From Dromaius novaehollandiae (Eukaryota > Chordata > Aves > Casuariiformes > Dromaiidae), in assembly GCF_036370855.1 (NCBI RefSeq), contig NC_088132.1, forward strand, positions 62,100,841-62,164,840: a stretch of 64,000 nucleotides of DNA. Direction: 5' to 3'. Of the stretch, positions 1 through 13,781 are shown in pieces; positions within the stretch are counted from its first letter, which is position 1; every line of letters begins with the position of its first letter. Made by a program: the position numbers and the translations under genes. The notes under the pieces were generated by a model. The model saw nothing but the letters and a program-made list of their open reading frames with translations, was not told the DNA's origin and did no database searches.

Positions 1-1039
1 AGGAGAGCATCATTCTCTAAATTACAGGTAGTTTTACATACTGTAGTAACAGCGTGCAAATTAAGTCAGAAGTGAGGTATCTTTGGAAAGTCTAATTGAC
101 ACTTTACTGTTTGTCTTTTTGGAAGCATCAGAATTTGTAGTACAGTTCTGTAACTCAGAGGAACAAAGGACTTCGCAGTTACATGCAGTACACAGCCATC
201 TATAAGAAGATTGTACTGTGCATTTTGATATCCCAGAATTTTCACAAAATTAAACTAGGTCTGTCAACATAGAAGAACTGGATAAGAATAACTTTTCCCT
301 TGTTCACCTTCCCTCCAACATTTTTTTTCCCTATTGAGGAATAAAGATAGTAATGAGGGATGGGAAAAATATTTCCTTTGAATCACCAACCATCCTCAAG
401 ATTTCTCCATCATTTTTTCCTCAGTCAGCTATCCTCATTACATCCTACAGGGTATTCTCTAAAATCAAACATACTCAATAGGTTTAGGATGGTGTTCTTC
501 ATCCTATGAAAAGGACACTTACTCAGCAATGCTAAATACACCCTAAATCTGACTTCTACCAAGGCTGATAGTTTAAATACCTACAGTACACTCACACCCT
601 ATCAGCTTCAGGGAAAATTCACATTTGGTAATTTATTCTTTTGAAAGGAAAAAATGTTGTTCAACTCCTTAAGCCTGGGAATCTTAGGCGTATACAGATT
701 TGTGTGTGCATATAATGTTTAACATTAAATTTAATTAAAAACTTAGTGTTTCCTGCTGTAACAGTTCCCCTACTTAAACAGCTGCAGGGGAAAAAAAAAA
801 TCATCAGTAGCAATTAAGAAGTGTAAGGCAGGGAAATCAAGATGTTACCATTGCATAAAAAAACTCCAAAATCAGCTTCCGCTTCTCAATGTTAGGAGTA
901 TGTAACGATGAAGTCAAAAACCTTGCTTCTTCCACTAACAGCAAAGGAAGCAAAAAAACAAACATATTTCCTTATGCAAATCCACCATTTGCCATGCACA
1001 GAAAATCACACACTCATAAAACAAGTTTGTAAACTCTAA

Positions 1040-1228
1040 TCAGGAGCCAATTTACATTTATTCCTTCAACCTTACAGTGAGGAAAAAACATTTTCAAGGA
1101 TTTTTTTTTAAACAAGTTATTTTCAACTTTCAACAGGCTCTTCCATACAAGAAGGAAGGCTAAAGTTTCATTTTTTTGTATTTTTTGAAAGGGAAGTTGG
1201 ACATAAAAAAAATCTTGTTTCTGCTTAT
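1040..1228 (-). other. IPO11: IPO11 3' UTR (predicted short form)
   Basis: Sequence downstream of the IPO11 stop. It is AT-rich with no further open frame. The predicted end is inferred from the poly(A) signal at 1057-1062 and a GT-rich element (sense strand TGAGTGTGTGA) near 1004-1015. A second AATAAA at 632-637 could give a longer form. Beyond about position 1040 toward position 1 I see nothing but AT-rich intergenic or extended-UTR sequence. Confidence 0.6.
1057..1062 (-). terminator. Polyadenylation signal AATAAA for IPO11
   Basis: AATAAA on the minus strand about 170 bases past the IPO11 stop. A GT-rich downstream element follows roughly 45 bases later, the expected layout for a cleavage site near 1030-1045. 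Use of this site is inferred, not shown. Confidence 0.6.
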
Positions 1229-1393
1229 TTAGAAGCCTTGTAAAAATTCTTGTAGCTGTGCAACTATTTCTGTATCCACAGTTTCCATAAGCGCATGAAA
1301 ACCTTGTTCTCCCAGTAATTCCTGCTGTGCCTTTAGCTTCTCATAGACGAACTGCTGCAATGACACAGTGTGTACAGGGTCCTTCAATGCAAG
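1229..1393 (-). CDS. IPO11: IPO11 terminal coding exon and stop (about residues 922-975)
   Basis: 165 bases: 54 codons and a stop codon at 1229-1231. Translation starts LALKDPVHTVSLQQFVYEKL and ends in METVDTEIVAQLQEFLQGF, the known importin-11 C terminus. The acceptor is TTTCCACAG just above 1393. A TG/TA microsatellite begins only about 20 bases upstream of that acceptor. The open frame reads on into the microsatellite, but those residues are intron. Confidence 0.98.
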   Translation of the reverse strand, partial: LALKDPVHTVSLQQFVYEKLKAQQELLGEQGFHALMETVDTEIVAQLQEFLQGF

Positions 1394-1411
1394 CTGTGGA
1401 AACAAGAAAAA

Positions 1412-1440
1412 ATATATATATATATATATATACACACACA
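1412..1440. repeat. (TA)n(CA)n microsatellite beside the last IPO11 acceptor
   Basis: About ten TA units followed by four to five CA units. On the sense (minus) strand this reads (TG)n(TA)n, then T6, then CTTGTTTCCACAG, leading directly into the terminal IPO11 exon. Confidence 0.97.
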
Positions 1441-2513
1441 GTAAAAAATAGTCTGTGACTTACTCATCTCTTCTATAACCTGAGCCAGGGAAACAAAAGA
1501 TCTTGTTTTCTTTATACTTAGCTGAGAAACAAGAGAAATTCTCACAAAGCAAAGATCAAATTTACCTCCAAGATGAAAAACAGATGGCAGTTTCAAACTA
1601 TTTGAAACAACAGTTTTCAAATCACAGACCCAAACTGCTATAAAATTTTGCTCTTTTATAAGATAAAGAGATTTCAAAGCTGCTTTGTTAATTCCCCATC
1701 AGTCCTATGAAACCCAACAGATGTTACCATGATAAGTACTTTAAAAGTTTTCAGAGAGTATAATCAATTTGGTTTTACTAATAAGGAAACAAAACACTGA
1801 AAAAAGCTGAACTGATTTAAATTCATATGACAAACAACAGAAACAGCTGGAAATAAAAATCCATTTTATTTAGAATTTCAGGCCTATTCTCTAACCATTA
1901 AACAACACTAGCTAAAATAATTTTTCCTGATGCATAAAGACATAATCAAGTCTGATTAATCACACAGTTTTTGGAGGGAGGGAGAATATCTGTCTTGATA
2001 ATGAGAGGTGTGGGCAGGCCAGAGGCATTTGTCACGGCATTTGTCTCTCGATCCACCAGGCTGGATGAAGAGGGCACCTGTGTATGCTTGTGGGTCGGTG
2101 GGAGGGTGGGTGCACCTGGAGCTTGGAGTATCATAAAGGAGGATGTTGAATAAACAGGAAATTACTGCAGACCTGAGATGTTCTGCTTGTCTTAGTATCA
2201 AAACCACACAACACTACTACTTATGCTGGAAGGTCAGAAAACCATGTGATGCTAGACCTCAAAGGCCACTGAAATGAGAGACTTTTCTGAGCTTGTAATA
2301 CCCTGCTACACTGCTATCTCCAAAAGAATTGAGGCATACTAAAGTTGCACAACTGCTCCGCCTGTATTTCCTCATTCTTATTTCACACATCATCTATGGC
2401 ATAAGTTTACTGCATTATTAGCAATATTATCTTATCAGCCACTATGTAAACAATAAAGAGAATTATTACTGTAGACAAAAGATACTGAAATCTAACACAA
2501 TCAACTAACACCC

Positions 2514-2515
<2 letters not shown>

Positions 2516-2548
<33 letters not shown>
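2516..2548. repeat. Poly(T) run of 33
   Basis: Uninterrupted T33 on the plus strand, in the intron before the last IPO11 exon. No adjoining retroelement body is recognised. Confidence 0.98.
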
Positions 2549-2553
<5 letters not shown>

Positions 2554-5500
2554 CATAAAATCCCTCGTTGGGTTGAATCAGAGTTAAGAAATAAGGCATT
2601 AAATTCTTCTCTGACTAGAAGTCATGGGAAACAATTAGCATCACATAGAGTTTGTATTAAACAGGAACGTAATATAGGAAGTATGCCTTACTAAATAAAC
2701 TACCTGGACTGACAAATGGGTTTGAACATAGACACATCATCAATAAAAACATAAGCTGTCCAGTGCCTAAGCCAAAGTTTTGATTTTTCTTCAGCAGTAG
2801 TAAGCTTAGGTCACTCTCACCAGATCAGCTATGTAATTTTTCAAACATTCATGGAAAAATTGGTAAAATAATAATAATAAAATTCTTCCAAGAAAAATCA
2901 CATTGCACATTCATGGCACCTTTCCATTCCTTTCTATTCTGGTATAATACAAAAAAGAATTATTTAGATATGGTTTAATATGGAGTGGAAGACATTACAG
3001 CTTTAGGGTTTTTTTTTAATAATATTACAGTCAAAACAGGGAGGATTTAGTGATTGAAACAAACAAATATAAAGACTTATTACATTATAAACACTTATGT
3101 TTGCCTATTAGTGCTTTAAGATAAAACTAAAAGCAAAGAAAGCTAGAGCAAAAATAAAAGAAACAAAAACATTGTAATTGTCATGAAAGAAAAGTTGAAG
3201 TTGTATTTCTTCTGAACAAGTGAAGCGAATAAGCAGACTACTTTTTAGCATCATCTATCAGTGCCGGCAAGTTCTTTCTTCCTTCTTATTATGGTCACCT
3301 TTCATGTTGTAAATGTCTTAACCATCCTCTCAGTATTCCTAATATTATCATCTTAGCCTTTGATCCTTCACCATTTTCTACTCCCCAGCTATTTTACATT
3401 TCAAAGATAAAATATCATCTTTTTATTACTTATTTCTAACACTGCAGTCTTTTGCAAAGGGATCTAATTGTGATAATAGCATAGCATTCTTTGTATAGTA
3501 ATTTTTCCTCAGTAAATACAATCCTATCTCTAAATTTTTAACAGGCTTTTCACATTGAAAGACACTAACAAAAATGTAAGCTCTAGCTACTGTAAACAAG
3601 ATTTGCCAAGGTTACTTTTATCCTCTTGTAATATTGCTTTGGCAGATCTACAGGGTAAAACACACTGTCTTGCCAAGCACAGAAAGAATCAATTTCAGAA
3701 CAGTCTGCATTTGTTAAAAAAGAATTATAATCTGGGAAACATACCACATTTCTAATTTATTTGTTAGTTTCAGTAATTTTATACCTGTAAACAGTCATAC
3801 ACAAAATTACTGCAGGGAATTCTGTGCAGAAAATCAAGCATTAAAATTGCGCAGACAAGTGTTCTCATTCTTGCGACCCTGATTCAGCAGAATCTAGATA
3901 AACGGCATGCACCACAGTCACCTTGGCAGACAGCTCCAAAAAGCCATTCTTTAGCAACCTTTTTATCCCCAAACCAACTAATCTACATTTTCAGTTAACA
4001 ACATATGACTTATGTGACCCTACCATAAAACCTTAAAGTACTCAATATTAGTGTGTGCAAAGTCAAAACAAATTGCTTCAAAATATCAGCTTACTTTCTT
4101 ACTCTACCAAAACAAATTCTACTTAGCAATTCCATACTAGAGTTTATTCCTCCGCTACCTAAAAGAAGAAACAGACTTCAAGTCAAAGCCTGTCCTATAG
4201 TTAAAACCAATGCTCTAGTTCACTAATAAGCCTCAACTTTTCAAATCCTAATTTTAACAAGCTGCTAGAATATACTAGGCCTGTAAGCATCCGAATGGTC
4301 GTCTTCAAGTTCTGAACAAAAGTACTGTGACGTGTTCATGCTAAAGGATTTGAATCCTTACTTATTTACAAGCCTCACTGGAACTTCAAGTCAGAGCGCT
4401 CTCTAGCGCCTCATAATAAAGAGGCGGTATCATGGCAGGTGACTATGCCTTTCCAGAGCTCCTCTGAACAATCCGTGCAATACTACTGAAAAGCAATTAA
4501 TCCAGAAAAAATAACCAAAATGAGAAATATGAGAAAACTTAATATATCACAGAATTCAAAGTTAATATTTTTATTCCTAATTTAGCTGTTAGCTTTGGAT
4601 GGTGCAGAAAGTTACTACAAGAACAGGCCACTCTATGCCCTGCAACTTGGGCACATAATTGTTTTGATTTCAGAACCATTCTAATTCCATATTTTCTTTT
4701 TCATAGTATTTCAATGAAGCTAGTAATTTTTTTTATGTGGTCTTCCCATTGCAGATGACAGTAACTGAAACACTTTTGATGTACTATTGTGCAACACATG
4801 TTCTATCAGCACAAGTGAACAACTAAGAAAAATCAGTTTAGTTTATTATCACAAGCACAAACCCATCCCCAACAGTTCAAAACAGCAATTCTGCAGGCCA
4901 GTAGCGAGTTCTGTAGTACAATTAACACTTGCTGGCATGAGCATCATCTAGTATCTCTAAGCCAAATGAGACTTTTGGTCAATGCTACTGTGTTTGAGTT
5001 GAAAAGACTTAAAGACTTAATATACTAATCCTTCAAGTTTAAACACCCCAGAAAAAGCTGCCTCAGTGAAAGTCCCCCTGAATGCAACAGAATTCCACTA
5101 AAGTATGAAGGTACAGTTCAATGTATGTTTTTTTGAAGTCCTTTGACATTAACAGGTCAGTAATTAGTCCATGAGCTATCTTCATTATCACAAAATTAGA
5201 ATATTATCTGGTTTAAGAGATGACCTTAAAGACATTTTCAGACTATTGTATTTGATTTTAAGGGAAAAAAACCTCATCTTCAAAATTAAGTCTCCGGCTT
5301 GCTAAGTACTGAACATCCGACATCAGTCTGGCATGGAACACGACCACATCAAAATTAACACTGACGACTCAGGCTGTAAACACTGGATCACGGACCACCT
5401 TTTTATATATGTGTAAGTATGTTGTATTCCTAACAGTCTGGCCACAATTTTCCATTGAAATACTCCTGAGTTTGAGAAGAGCAAGAAATACATATTTTCA

Positions 5501-5791
5501 AATTAAAAACTCCAACAGCTTCACAGCCAAAACAGTTGAAGGTAGGAAACAGAAGTTTGGCAAGGAAACACACGGTACAGAAAGGTGCTCTAAGCTGCTT
5601 TATATCTTTTGTTAAAGTCGTCCTGACAATGAACATTGGAAAAAAACCCTGTAGAGTGGCTGGTATAATCGGCTTTCTATCAGATCACTAAATCTTATTC
5701 TCGGCATGAAGGAACTATCTTTGAACTGGTGGATAGGGTATTTCAGTTTCCTCTACAATTCATGCCTTATTTTTTTCATTATTTGCTATGA

Positions 5792-5838
5792 TCTCTCTCT
5801 TTTTCTCTCTCTCTCCGTATACATATATATATATATAT
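5792..5838. repeat. (CT)n and (AT)n microsatellite
   Basis: Imperfect CT-rich run followed by GTATAC and an AT dinucleotide run of about eight units. Confidence 0.95.
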
Positions 5839-7554
5839 AATCTGTGCTATGAAATGTATATATACATCTTTTTTTCTCTAAATACCTTAAGCTTTCAACC
5901 AGTTGTATAAGCACAAAAATAATTTCTTTACTTTTTTCTTTTTAACTTTACTTTCAACATTTGTAAAATATTACATTACATTTAGCCACATAGTTGCAAA
6001 ATAAGCCTCAGTTTTCAGGGTTATTAAAATACATTGTCCTGATGTTAGGTTTACTCTTTTCCATGCCAATGTCAGGCAAATTGGCTGCCCAACTAAACCC
6101 CACAGTTCTGAAGTTCTAGTGAACTTTAATTTTAAGGTTCTACTTTTCATGAGATATACTGCAAATGAGCAGACTGATCATTAGGAATCTCAACAAAAAT
6201 CTCAGCAACTATAACTCTTGATTAAATATTACTATTAAATGCTATCTCAGGAGGTTTTTGTCTTTTGAGATCTGGAGATGATGGGGCCTGTGAATGATTA
6301 ATGTCCTAATTAATTACAACATAATACGTTAAGATAGGCTTACAAAGAGAAGCACATTTAATCTGATTTCTTGAAAGCAGAACTAATTCAGTTGTGATGT
6401 GCAGCAATAACAGGTGCTTAACTGAGATAATAGCAAATTTTTGCTAAATAGGAATTCCTGTCTGTACTGCAGGGTTAGAAATTGCTGACTGCTTTCAAAA
6501 TTCCTCACTTCAAATAAAAAATGATGGACTAGGAAAGGCAAACAGCATAATCCTTACAATGAATTTTTTTAGAATGTTTATGAACTAAAATAATGACTAC
6601 AGCATCTGTTTAATCGGGAATAACAAGCATTCAAAAAGCAAGGGGATACTGCTGTAGCCAATACATGAAATAAGATTATCAATTTTCCTGGTAAACAGTA
6701 ATTTTAATTTCTTCACTTCTGAAAAGATTACACCTTCAGCCAATCATTTACCTGACTTTCCTTCTTGCAGCATCATGTAAAAACTGCTGTACAGGTGAGA
6801 CCAGGAGCCTACTATATCCGTTATTCTGTCTCCAACCCTGGGCAGTTAGGAAGCAGCACAGAGTCATTCTTCCCTTTCAAACTTTCTGCAGTCAACACTA
6901 AAATCCTCATGGGCCAGAAAGTGCAGCTGGATCATTGAACTTTACAGCCATCAATATATTCATCCTCCTTGAATTGTCTAAATTGATTGAAAAAAGAACT
7001 AGATTTATGGGCTTCCAAACAGCCTGCAGTCATAAATTCAACAATTTAATTACATGCTGCATTAAAAAAGTAATTCCTTTTGTTTGCTTTAAACCTGTTG
7101 CCTAGTAAAAAGGGACAGAAATTTGTTATAGGACGTTCATTTGTCATTGCCATTCAGTTCATGATTCTACAGTATCAGTCTTTTACTTTCCATACTAAAG
7201 AATTTTAGCCTGTTCAGGTAAGGCATATACCTTATACCTATATAGACATACAGCTATGTTCTAGCTATGTTCCCCGCCCCTCTTTTTCCTTAGAGATATC
7301 TCATGTAGATTGTGTGCATTTGTGAGTGCATTAAAAACAAACCACCCAAACTCCAGTCTCTGGGATTTCCATTTTAGATAGTTCAATCCCAACGCAAGTG
7401 CCAGGCAAACTTCAGCACATCCAAATTCCTAGACATGTCAACAAGCACAAATAAAGTCCACTTGATCTCTGCACTTACAATAAATATAGTATGAGAAGGA
7501 TGCATCAAGTTTACTACACATACTTTGGTCTCAGAAAACCTTGAAGAAATACGG

Positions 7555-8010
7555 GAGCCTGGTCTAGTCTCTCCTCATATGGAAATGATTCCTTGCTTCT
7601 TAGCAAACCTCTAACTTTTCCAGTTCTTCCATCTCTTTTCTGATATGATGAGTAGAACTGCTTGAAATACTGACTGTGTATACACGATGGATATTTCTAG
7701 CATAATACTGCTTTTGTTTTGCTCTCAATTCCTTTCCTTATAATCCCTAACATCTTTGTCCTTTCAACAATTGCTAACATTTTCAGAGAACAATCTGCAA
7801 TGACTCCAAAATTTTCTCAAGTATAACAGCTAATTCAGATCCCATTACTGTGTGTGTATAGCACGGTTGTTTTCCTCGCAGCACATGCATTACTTTGCAT
7901 TTATTGACATTTGCCATCTTCTGTTGTTGTATCATAAAGTCACTCAGGATCAAGATCACAATCGAGTTTAGTTTTGACTACCCTGAACAATTTTTTTTTT
8001 TTTTAATCAT
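7555..8010 (-). mobile_element. Ancient CR1-type LINE remnant (ORF2 3' part)
   Basis: The plus strand reads as the antisense of an old CR1/L3-like ORF2 as found in reptile genomes. Recognisable stretches are CTCCTCATATGGAA, TTTCAGAGAACAATCTGCAA, ATTACTTTGCATTTATTGAC and the GACTACCCTGAACAATTTT tail. It is heavily diverged with small deletions and no coding capacity. The element is therefore in the same orientation as IPO11. The right edge may reach about 8100 and is uncertain. Confidence 0.7.
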
Positions 8011-11000
8011 TTCTAATCTTCAGCACTTTGTCATTCATCCTGCTTGCCAACTCAATATACTAAACAACAGGGTTACTAGCACTTATGTGCCTCACAAATG
8101 TGCTTTAACTTATGTGGGCAGTACCACTGGAACATAAAAAAGAATATACTAGAGCTAAATATGTTGCAGGTGTCATTGTCGAGTTGCATTATCTTGCTGT
8201 GGTATGCACCAACTACAGCTGAGCTGGGCATCATACACGCATAGGCCTAGATACAAGCCCGGTCTTTAAGTGAGAGACAGCGTGAGATTATGCATTGTGG
8301 AAAACAGAACACAATTTGCTGTCCAGCTGGTGACATGTGAATGTTGTTCTAAGTCATCTTTGTACCTTCTGAAACTAAAGCTGTTTTAGAGAGCTGACAT
8401 GGCTTAAGGCATAGGGGATGTCCAGATCACTGAAAGTTCCCCAAGCTGTGTGTTAAGATCTACTCACCTTTTCTATACCTCTCAAACATGACTCTTCACA
8501 CTCTACATAATTCCATGCCAGGACCTGAAGTGTTTATTAGCTGCCCTCTTCTGTTGTGGCAGCAGTGGAGGGCCTTAGTTTACTAATCCAAGTTTTATAC
8601 TGATGCTTATTACTGTTGCATTTCAGCATCTTTACACAAAATCAATTTTACAAGGCTTCGTGGCACCCCTTATTCAGGCACCATCTTTTCTTCAAATTAG
8701 AAGTTTTTCCTTTTGATCAATGTAAATTATTTTTAAATGGTTGGTTTACTTAAAGGGTGTTTAAAAACACAGTGTTGTTGAATGAAACTGGGGTCCCTTT
8801 TACATGTTTGAGCGCTTATATCTGACAGAAGAAGGCCTGCAGGGTCTTTTCAATTCTGGATAATTCCAGTCTGAAAAATAACTTTTGAAAAAGAGGCTAC
8901 TGAATGTAGTTTAGAGAAATCACTCTACTTCCATTGTAATTTGTATACAGCATAAATAGCTCTATACACAACTACTTACAGGAACCTACATTTACACTTG
9001 CTCACTTCATTGCCTGTTGAACACCTCCTCCTCTCTTACTCCTCCTCCTCAGTCTGCTTTGTTAACCCCTTGAGTGTAAGGTCTTCAAAGACTGCATGTC
9101 CTTGTATGTTTGTACAGTTCGTATTGCTATGACAATAAATAACTGTTTTAAAAGATCACTAGTTATATTTAAGGCTATACTATGAGCGATACTAACTCAT
9201 ACTGCCAGAAGATTTTCTTTCAAGTAAATACATAACAGCACAAGTATCTGTTATGCATTCTGCCTTTAGGCCAACACTATACTCTAAGCAGTTTTCACTT
9301 ATGAGTAGAGACCCCTTCCAATCTTCTGCTAAGTGACCAGCTCTGTGGAATGAATCACCCCATTTCTAGCCTCAAGTGGTGCAGAAGCTCCAAAGCTATA
9401 TCCCGGACAATGACCTGCATAATACGTGATGCAGGTTTGTGACCTCATGTCACAACTTACTTTCAATTATCAGTATATTACCTGAGAAACGTAAAATTTA
9501 GCACTGAACTCCCTACACGTCTAAATCTCTTTTTTAAAATGGTGGAAAAGCAGTGTGAAATCAAAGCTACTGAAAGATTTCAAAATGATTGTTTTGTTTT
9601 TTTGAACCACTGTTCACAGGAAAAAAAAAAATCACACCCAAATGTCTCCAGCTTACCCTGCACAATGTACGTCGGCACGACATAGCTGGTAATAAAGCCA
9701 ATACTTCTTAGTAAAATCCCTAGAATATTGAAGTTCTGGAACAGTTTTCTAATAACAGCAACAAAAATCTAGCTACTTTACAATTTGATCCTATTGTGCC
9801 TATTATCAGGGCCGGACTGATAACACACTTCTGCCACATCATCAGTTTTAAACAGTGGTTTGACTGAAGAGCAGTATACAAGTTTTGGACAACAACTGTC
9901 CGTCCCCCCCCAACCCCCCACACAACTGCACTTACCAGAACCAACAGAATTCTGCAGAATTATCAGTTGTTTTAAACCAATTTTTTTTTAGGTGGGTTTC
10001 TATCCTCAACATCTTCAGACAATGCTAATGTGAAAATCACACAATTTGCAATACCAAATCATGTATTAATTATTCAGCATGAAAATGGTGACCTAATCAC
10101 TACAAGCAATAACACAATGGTATGTAGAATGCAAGAACAAGTAATAAATATCTCCTAAACTGAGAAAAAAAAAGTGTTTTGGGAATGTCCTGAGTTAATT
10201 CTGTGCTGGAAAGATTTTCAGACCTTAAGAGATTCTCTTCAATTTAAACATGGATATTTTGATACTAAAGAGGGAGCAAAAATGATGGGCACGAAATTAT
10301 ATTTACTGTGATGGCAAGTATCTTGTGATTGTGATGCTTTGGGAAAGGCTGGAAAAATCATTTAAGGAATATACCCTTTATTTTTAACGAATGATATAAG
10401 ATTACACAATGGAACCGATGATACAAAAGTCTACTAACATCAAAGTTTCTTCATAGATATTAATGGGCTTTGGATTAGATCTGTGATTCATTTTTAGACT
10501 AGCTGCACAGATAGAAATTATACCCAAAACAAAATACACAGCAAAAATACTACTTATGCTGTAAAAGTATTGCTTTTAATAAATCACACTATCACATAAT
10601 ATTTAGTCATTTGGCTTATAACTCAATTTATTTTCTTCAGGATCTATAAAGTAAGGACTCATACCTTCCATACTAGGTTAAAAAGCAAAAAAGAAAAACT
10701 CCAAGGCTTATACACTTGCATACGGCTTTATCTGAAACATATACCAGCATGGATAATTCAAGTTTAAATGATAGGTATTTTCCTTAGACAAAAATTTTAC
10801 TTCATTTTTCCCTTCCTTAGTTTCAAATATATAGCTGAACAAGCTTAACTCCCTTTTTAACAATGATACTGGAGTTACTAAAAACATATATGTTAAGGGC
10901 ACATAAAAGAAGGTCTATATACTATATGCAATGCAAGGTCATGAATCACACCCCATCTATTCATATTTTCTAAATAAATTTCCAAGGAAAATGAAACAAC

Positions 11001-13696
11001 AGTCCCTAGAAACATAGGTTACACTAAATTATCATAAACTTATAATACACTGTTTAGCTATTATTGCCTTTAGTAATCATAAGATGTGGAAAATAATCAA
11101 GAGACAAAGCAGCGACAGGAAAAAGGAATAACATAAAATATTTAGATCCTGTGCAAACATCAGGAAGTGATACTTAGCATGGACCATGCCAGTTTGTTTT
11201 TTTTCCCTCACATTAGTGGCCTTTAAAGTTGTAGTGCATTATTATTTTCAAAAAGATAATCCCATTTAACTTTTCATTATTATTTTACAAGGCTTAAACT
11301 CTGAGCCCTACCATACAAACTGCTGATTCAGCATTTAGAATATTTAAGAGGGGAGACACCTCTTGCAGGCACAAAGCAGGGCAGGGGAACAGACGTTTTC
11401 TTAAATCAATTGCAGATTCTTTTTAGGTGGTTCCTGTACCTCCTCCTCTCACCACAGATATCTGTTCCCACCCTCATTTCACCAGCCATATCTGCTACGG
11501 CAGTTGTTCTAAATGTCAAATGAACTGCTTGAATGCTGATACTCTCACATAGAGGAAGGAACTTCTAGTACAGGAGGGTGGGATGGTCCCAGGTGCTTTT
11601 TTGTTTTTAATCCATTTTTAAAAAATCAAATACTAGTTGTGCCTGTAGGGCATGATTAACAACTGTAGCTATTATTTGACAGCTCTACTACTATTATCAG
11701 ACTGATCAGTACCATTTTGAACTAAACAGCTGTCTCAATTTCTGCAACATCCAGAACAAATTTTATACCAAGCAATTTCAGCTGGTTCAGAACTAATTAA
11801 TAGCAGACATTCATATCAACTAGAGTTTGTTTACTTTAACAGCTCTGAGAAATGTTATACAAAGGAATAAGAATATGGTGAATACTTCAGTTAGCTGAAA
11901 AAGTGACATGAAAGACACAGGGACCATAGTATAGAAGGCTCAGGTCTGAAATATATCAGGAATAATCTGCTAAGTATGGGAATAAGAAGAGTGAAATTAA
12001 GAAAGACATTCTTACAAAACAGGCTTGAAGTGAGAAAAACAAAAGATTTTCATAATGTTTAGGAAAACTAGAAAACAGTAAGAACGGAAATAGATCTGTC
12101 TACAATATGAGAGAAATCAGAAATGAAAGTGAAGCTTCAGTGTTCATATACGACAATTTATTCTGTGTAAACCTTCTACGGAGACAAAGGCTGAGAAGAT
12201 ATTCAAGAACAGTAGGGGAAGAAGTCACAAGCAATTCCTTAAAGAAAAAAAGGAAAGCAAGTGATATGGCTCAAGGGCATTTCCCATGTAAATTAAAACC
12301 TGCCTAGTCATGCCCTCAATGGCTCTGGCTCATCATCACCGAAGCATAGCCGTTTCTCTTTAATCACAAATGAAAACAATATGGACAATAACTCAGTATT
12401 ATATGTGACTCCCAAACAGCTCCTTTATTATGACTGTGCTTATCAACATAATACTGGTGCACTGGACCATTTAAGAGGTTGTAATGATACTGGTTGTAAA
12501 AAAAGTGCCTTGATTCTCAAGGGATTATCCAAAGCCACTATGAGAATGAAAATTTTAATTCTGCAAGAAATGCTGCAAATTTCATTTAAGCCCACAAGCT
12601 GGAAGAAAGTTCAACCAAATATAACAGGGTCTACAGATGATTGTAATCATTCTTTTAAAAGCAATTTAACTGCTGAACTATTTAATGCATTTTTAAGAAT
12701 CAGGGAAAACAATGTTTACATATATAAATATACAGATATATTTTTTTAATCAGAAGTTTCAAGACACTAGGAATTTCTCTTATGGCATCACCAATAGCAC
12801 CAGTGTACATGCAAGAATCTAACTCTTTTAAAAAAAACTATTAATTAAAAAAAAGCCTAAAAACAAATGAAAAGCAACCAAAAGCTTAAAAAGTAAGAAA
12901 TGAAATGAACAACTAAAAATCACTGAAGCTCTCCTCCCCTCCTACAAAGGTCAAAAAGAACTACTAAAGAGGGGTCCACAAGTCTTCCTTTGGATACAGA
13001 TTGGTCAGTTAAAACAAACATGTATGAGGGGGCTACACAAATCTACTGAATCATGCAATTCCACTTTTTCCCATTATCCAATGACAAAGATTTCAGACTC
13101 AACTTTATGCCACAGCATTTGTACACTGAAGTTTTCTATGCAAGTTACCAAAATGTGAGGAACCAGTTTCCCTTAACACTCACAAAAATAGGTTAAATGA
13201 TGAAACATTCACATTTAGGTAAGGCAAAAATGGCTATAACGCAGGATTCCTAATCCAGATATGTCAATCTAAATCAATGCTCTTTATTAAGAGTTCTTTA
13301 TATTAGAAAAATGTTTCATGCAAACATATAAATCAACAGATGTTTCAATAAGACACATAATATAATATAGTAAAACAGTGCTTTCAAAAGGAATAGAAGA
13401 TCTGAAAACTTGGCCTGTCATGACATTTCAGCAAGTTTATGTCCCTAAATTTTTCAAAATAAACCCTGATTATGGTATCTTTAGTATTAAAACATTCAAC
13501 TTTGGTGAATATATATTTCCTTTGGCAGCATCATAATTGTTGTGAAGTTTCTCATCACAGCATTTTTTTTTTTTTGATTCAAGAGGTGAATTTTCCAAGA
13601 ATAATTGATGAACCAAATCCAAAGGCAAAGAATTTAGGCTGACAGAAGTGAATTATATAATCAGTTCTAAAATTGAACAACATATCTAAAACTTAC

Positions 13697-13781
13697 CATT
13701 TTCTTCCTTTTGTCTTGTTCTGTGGGAGGTTCCTCATCTTCTGTAACTTTGGGCTCTTCAAAATGAGACATCAACATGCAG
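13697..13781 (-). CDS. IPO11: IPO11 coding exon 11 of this window (about residues 893-921)
   Basis: 85 bases: one base completing Asp, then 28 codons. Translation is CMLMSHFEEPKVTEDEEPPT then EQDKRKKM. This is the acidic, Lys-tailed linker that precedes the C-terminal helix of importin-11. The acceptor is TTCTTAG and the donor is ATG|GTAAGTTT. Confidence 0.97.

Larger units (their letters stand above)
1394..13696 (-). other. IPO11 intron (12.3 kb) before the terminal exon
   Basis: Non-coding. It contains the microsatellite at 1412-1440, T33 at 2516, the CT/AT repeat at 5792 and the ancient CR1 remnant at 7555-8010. The longest plus-strand open frame (12381-12749) has no recognisable domain. 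Otherwise AT-rich intron with nothing identifiable. Confidence 0.9.

Noticed and set aside
2030..2120. G-rich segment considered as a small CpG island
   Set aside because: Raised in G but with few CpGs and no associated transcript start. Probably compositional noise.
12381..12749. 122-codon plus-strand open frame in an IPO11 intron
   Set aside because: No recognisable domain, low-complexity AT-rich tail (YIYKYTDIFF), no splice or promoter context. Expected by chance in 64 kb searched on six frames.
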